13,288 nt of DNA from Acidobacteriaceae bacterium. GTDB taxonomy: Bacteria > Acidobacteriota > Terriglobia > Bryobacterales > Bryobacteraceae. Numbering within the stretch: the first letter of the stretch is position 1; every line of letters starts with the position of its first letter. Below the pieces are notes generated by a model. It was not told the origin of the DNA. It ran no database searches and was given only the letters and a program-made list of their open reading frames with translations. Shown one piece after another: positions 10,705 through 13,288 of the stretch. A program made the translations under genes and the position numbers. The DNA lies in the NCBI GenBank assembly GCA_019239585.1, contig JAFAZU010000601.1:1-13288 (forward strand), in the 5' to 3' direction.

Positions 10705-13050
10705 CTACGTTCTCATCCGGGACATCAAATAGAACCCTAGCAGCATAAAAATGATATCTGGCGACCAGGCCGCCATCGCCGGCGGCAACTGGTTTAAATC
10801 GCCGATCTGCTCGAATACCGTCCCGATACTCCAATACGCAATAGCAATTGCGAAGCTGATTCCCACGCCCGTCATTGCGCCCCTGTTTCCTGCCATAAAC
10901 GCGAAAGGAACGCTTAATACCGCCATGATGAAGGCCAGCAGGGGAACGGCAAACTTCTTGTAGTACTGCACGCGCAAGGGGATCGTCTCAAAGCCGCCTG
11001 ATTGAAGCTCGTTAATGTATTGCCCCAGCTCCTTAAAGTTCATTTCCTTATATTCTTTCTCCTCTTTCACAAAATAGGAGGGAGGTTCGGTTAATTCAGG
11101 AAAAGTGGCCGAAGCGCCGGAAAACTGGTGATAATCAGGCGGATCTCCCGGCTTCGCGCTGATCCCATTTTGAAAGCGCCATGTTTGCGCATGGGAATCC
11201 CAAGCCGCACGATCCGCTGAAATCTGATGGACCAGTTGAAAGTTGCTGGCGTTTAATTCATACACGTTGGCGCGGGACATAACGGCCTGATGCGGGTCCA
11301 GGTGCTGGAAATTATAAATTCGTGACCCTTGCCCGTAAACCCATTGCCGGTCCGGCCGCAAATAAGTGGCAACCGGCTTTTTCTTGATCTCCGCGCGCAG
11401 TTGTTCCTGCCGCCGATTGGCTTCCGGTATGTAATAGTGATCGAAAGCAAATAAAGTCACGCTTACGGCAAAGCTGACCGCCAGAACCGGAGCAGCCAGG
11501 CGATGTAGGCTGACTCCTCCCGCTTTAAAAGCTGTGACTTCGTTGTGTTTCGTCAGGATTCCAAAGCAGATCAAGGAAGCCCATAAGGTGCCGATGGGCG
11601 TAAGATCGTAAATCAGTTTCGGCGCCAGATGCCAAAGGTAATCGAACATGGTCGACATTCCGATATCGTTTTTGATCATGTCGCCCAGAAGCTCGAAAAA
11701 CGTGAAAACCTCGATCAGCAACACGAGCGCGATCAGAAGAATGCCGAAATAGAAAAGAAAACTCCTGAGGACATAGCCGTCGATGAGCAAGGGACGAAAG
11801 GCAAATCGTCGGGACGCTGAAGGGCGTACTGCCACTTTGCGAGGAGATTGCGCAGGGCTTAGCCTTGAAACCCAGCGGCTAAAAAATGCGCGAAGGGAGC
11901 CGAAAACATCTACATTGCCGGACTTCTCAAGCCGCGACAGCAGAAAAATGCTCAGAATCGCAAAAACCGCATTGGGCGTCCATACCGCAACGGGTACCGG
12001 TAAACGACCCTTTTGAGCTAATCCAATGAGCGCCGTAAGGCTCAGATAATAAATAAAAGCAATGACCACGGTTGTGACAAAAGCAGCAGATTTGCCGCCC
12101 TTGCGGGAGGAGATGCCGAGCGGCACGCCGGTTAATCCGAGCAGAATGCAAGCCAGCGGAAGCGCAAAGCGCTGGTGTAATTCAATGGCCGCGTCAACAT
12201 ACTCATCGTGCGAAAGGTCATGCCGCCGGTAAACGCGTTTATAAAGCGGTCCGGTATCCATTTCCCGCACGGTCTTGTTTAGCTGTAGTTCTTCCGGTTT
12301 TTGGGCTTGTAAAACCTCAACTTGCGCCGGTGAAGCCGTGGTAATCACCTTACCTTCCTTGTCCCGTTCGCTGGTATGTACCCCTCTCATTTCTAGAATG
12401 ATTCGATTGTTGGGGGCATCCGGGTGGGGAATGGCTTCTTCCGCTACGATAATGCGGGGACCCTCGCCCCGGTCTCTGCCCTTTTGCTGGAGTTCCGCCT
12501 GCGGCGTAACATCGGCAATAAAGACGTGATGCCAGGTAATCTGCTTTTCCGCCGAGGTGACATCGCTGGCGTAAAGAACAGTATTCGGAAACTGCTCGTT
12601 GAAGATACGAGATTCGATGTCGCCGGTCAGTTGCGCCGCAGCAAAGTTCCGCGCCACTTTTGACTCCAGGTGGAGCGTTAAAGGAGTCAGCCACAATGAA
12701 GCAAGCGCGGTCAGAGTCATGGCCAGAAATGAAAAGGAGAGAACGGGCCGGGTAATGGTGAGACTGGAAATTCCGGCGGCGCGCATGGCGATAATTTCGC
12801 TATCGGCGGACATGCGGCTCAACCCGACCAGAATGCCGACGAGCACACCCAAAGGGAGCGCGAACGGAATCGTGGAGGGCAGGGCATAAAGCAGCAGTTT
12901 GCCGATGACTTGTGGAGGCGCCGACATGCGGACGAGCATCACCGAAAGCTTTTCAATCGTCCGAAGAAACAGCACAAAAACAAACAGCAGCGTTCCTAGC
13001 GCGGCGCTTGTGAACAATTCGCGAAAAATCGCGCGACTTAAAATCCGCAT
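10705..13050 (-). CDS. Single-chain LptF-LptG lipopolysaccharide export permease (fusion)
   Basis: LptF and LptG, normally two proteins of about 360 residues, form the inner-membrane channel of the LptB2FG transporter that pulls LPS out and loads it on the periplasmic bridge. Here both are in one 781-residue chain. The first half (1-375) has the family start RILSRAIFREL, three membrane segments, SRMSADSEIIAMRAAGIS (coupling helix to LptB), a periplasmic beta domain, and three more segments. A basic linker (376-420) follows. The second half (420-781) repeats the plan: IDGYVLRSFL, TKHNEVTAFKAGGVSLHRL as the second coupling helix, a beta domain, and three final segments. The ATG at 13050 fits the family start; a longer frame from a TTG at 13140 overlaps the upstream gene and adds non-family residues. 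Only 7 bases separate it from the upstream stop, so translation is probably coupled. Confidence 0.93.
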   Translation of the reverse strand: MRILSRAIFRELFTSAALGTLLFVFVLFLRTIEKLSVMLVRMSAPPQVIGKLLLYALPSTIPFALPLGVLVGILVGLSRMSADSEIIAMRAAGISSLTITRPVLSFSFLAMTLTALASLWLTPLTLHLESKVARNFAAAQLTGDIESRIFNEQFPNTVLYASDVTSAEKQITWHHVFIADVTPQAELQQKGRDRGEGPRIIVAEEAIPHPDAPNNRIILEMRGVHTSERDKEGKVITTASPAQVEVLQAQKPEELQLNKTVREMDTGPLYKRVYRRHDLSHDEYVDAAIELHQRFALPLACILLGLTGVPLGISSRKGGKSAAFVTTVVIAFIYYLSLTALIGLAQKGRLPVPVAVWTPNAVFAILSIFLLSRLEKSGNVDVFGSLRAFFSRWVSRLSPAQSPRKVAVRPSASRRFAFRPLLIDGYVLRSFLFYFGILLIALVLLIEVFTFFELLGDMIKNDIGMSTMFDYLWHLAPKLIYDLTPIGTLWASLICFGILTKHNEVTAFKAGGVSLHRLAAPVLAVSFAVSVTLFAFDHYYIPEANRRQEQLRAEIKKKPVATYLRPDRQWVYGQGSRIYNFQHLDPHQAVMSRANVYELNASNFQLVHQISADRAAWDSHAQTWRFQNGISAKPGDPPDYHQFSGASATFPELTEPPSYFVKEEKEYKEMNFKELGQYINELQSGGFETIPLRVQYYKKFAVPLLAFIMAVLSVPFAFMAGNRGAMTGVGISFAIAIAYWSIGTVFEQIGDLNQLPPAMAAWSPDIIFMLLGFYLMSRMRT

Positions 13051-13057
13051 GATCTTA

Positions 13058-13288
13058 TTACTGAGGATCGAGAGCCGGAGGCGGCACAACGGGCAGTCTA
13101 CTTCCCTCGTTTTCCGCTCGCGCCAGTTCGACATTGTCAAATAAAAGCGAAGGGCAGATCACGGCGGACGTAGTGGCATCCGAGCCGGTATCCGCTATGT
13201 TGAAGCTGGAACCATTATTGACATAGTTAAAGGCAAAAGAATGGTCTGACGCTCCGGCAATTTCACGCAGGTCCTTGGCGCTGAAATC
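13058..13288 (-). CDS. C-terminal 76 residues of an unidentified protein; cut by the window edge
   Basis: On the minus strand the frame is open from the right edge to a TAA at 13058-13060, with a second in-frame TAA right after. The visible part reads SAKDLREIAGASDHSFAFN, then a Gly/Ser/Asn/Asp-rich stretch around NNGSSFNIADTG, then PSLLFDNVELARAE, then a proline-rich end (LPVVPPPALDPQ). The FDNVEL-like end faintly recalls the last strand of beta-sandwich domains, but this is too weak to name. It stops 7 bases before the lptFG start, so the two are probably cotranscribed. Its presence argues that the longer frame starting at 13140 is not used. I do not recognise the family. Confidence 0.7.
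   Translation of the reverse strand, partial: DFSAKDLREIAGASDHSFAFNYVNNGSSFNIADTGSDATTSAVICPSLLFDNVELARAENEGSRLPVVPPPALDPQ

Noticed and set aside
13051..13140. N-terminal extension of lptFG from a TTG at 13140 (or ATG at 13134)
   Set aside because: The added 28-30 residues do not resemble an LptF start, and this stretch codes for the upstream protein in another frame; the ATG at 13050 gives the family start.

Overview
The window reads as chromosomal housekeeping DNA from a Gram-negative-type (diderm) bacterium of moderate GC. I see no transposase, integrase, phage gene, CRISPR array or restriction system. The outer-membrane LPS-export permease, MltD-type transglycosylase, encoded CCA on the tRNA and generally weak Shine-Dalgarno sites suggest a diderm. 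A single-chain LptF-LptG protein, a HipA-like kinase of the 'GGAQAH' type and short conserved-looking genes make Acidobacteriota my best guess. That is an inference from gene style, not a measured placement.

Layout, left to right. (1) 1-2565, minus strand: a tightly packed leucine operon, leuA-leuB-leuC, read leftwards, with leuC running off the left edge. LeuA starts at TTG and lacks the usual C-terminal leucine-feedback domain. (2) 2566-2688: a divergent AT-rich control region with a dyad between leuA and a LysR-type regulator. (3) 2689-4688, plus: the LysR regulator, overlapped by 4 bases (GTGA) with a ThiO/glycine-oxidase-like flavoprotein. (4) 4663-5496, minus: a HipA-like kinase whose 3' end overlaps the ThiO gene tail to tail. 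A small 69-aa gene runs divergently from it. (5) 5803-5830: a hairpin shared by two convergent genes, then a three-part polyampholyte protein with histone H1/AlgP-like KKAPA repeats (minus). (6) 6645-9079, minus: an MltD-like lytic transglycosylase with a LysM domain, a palindrome over its likely promoter, a hairpin, and clpP standing alone without clpX or tig. (7) 9352-10400, plus: a REC-GGDEF response regulator (PleD-like output) and tRNA-Arg(ACG). (8) 10402-13288, minus: the 3' end of an unidentified gene, the fused LptF-LptG permease 7 bases after it, and a 57-aa hypothetical gene.

Functionally the window combines leucine synthesis, a probable amino-acid-linked regulator/oxidase pair, cell-envelope upkeep (MltD, LptFG), protein turnover (ClpP), c-di-GMP signalling and a probable DNA-associated protein. 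The best leads are the fused LptF-LptG chain, the LeuA without a regulatory domain beside a divergent LysR/oxidase pair, the operator-like palindrome before mltD, the 30-bp-period repeat before the GGDEF regulator, the acidic/His-rich/KKAPA protein, and the kinase with its divergent small gene. I do not see a complete, clearly new multi-gene system.
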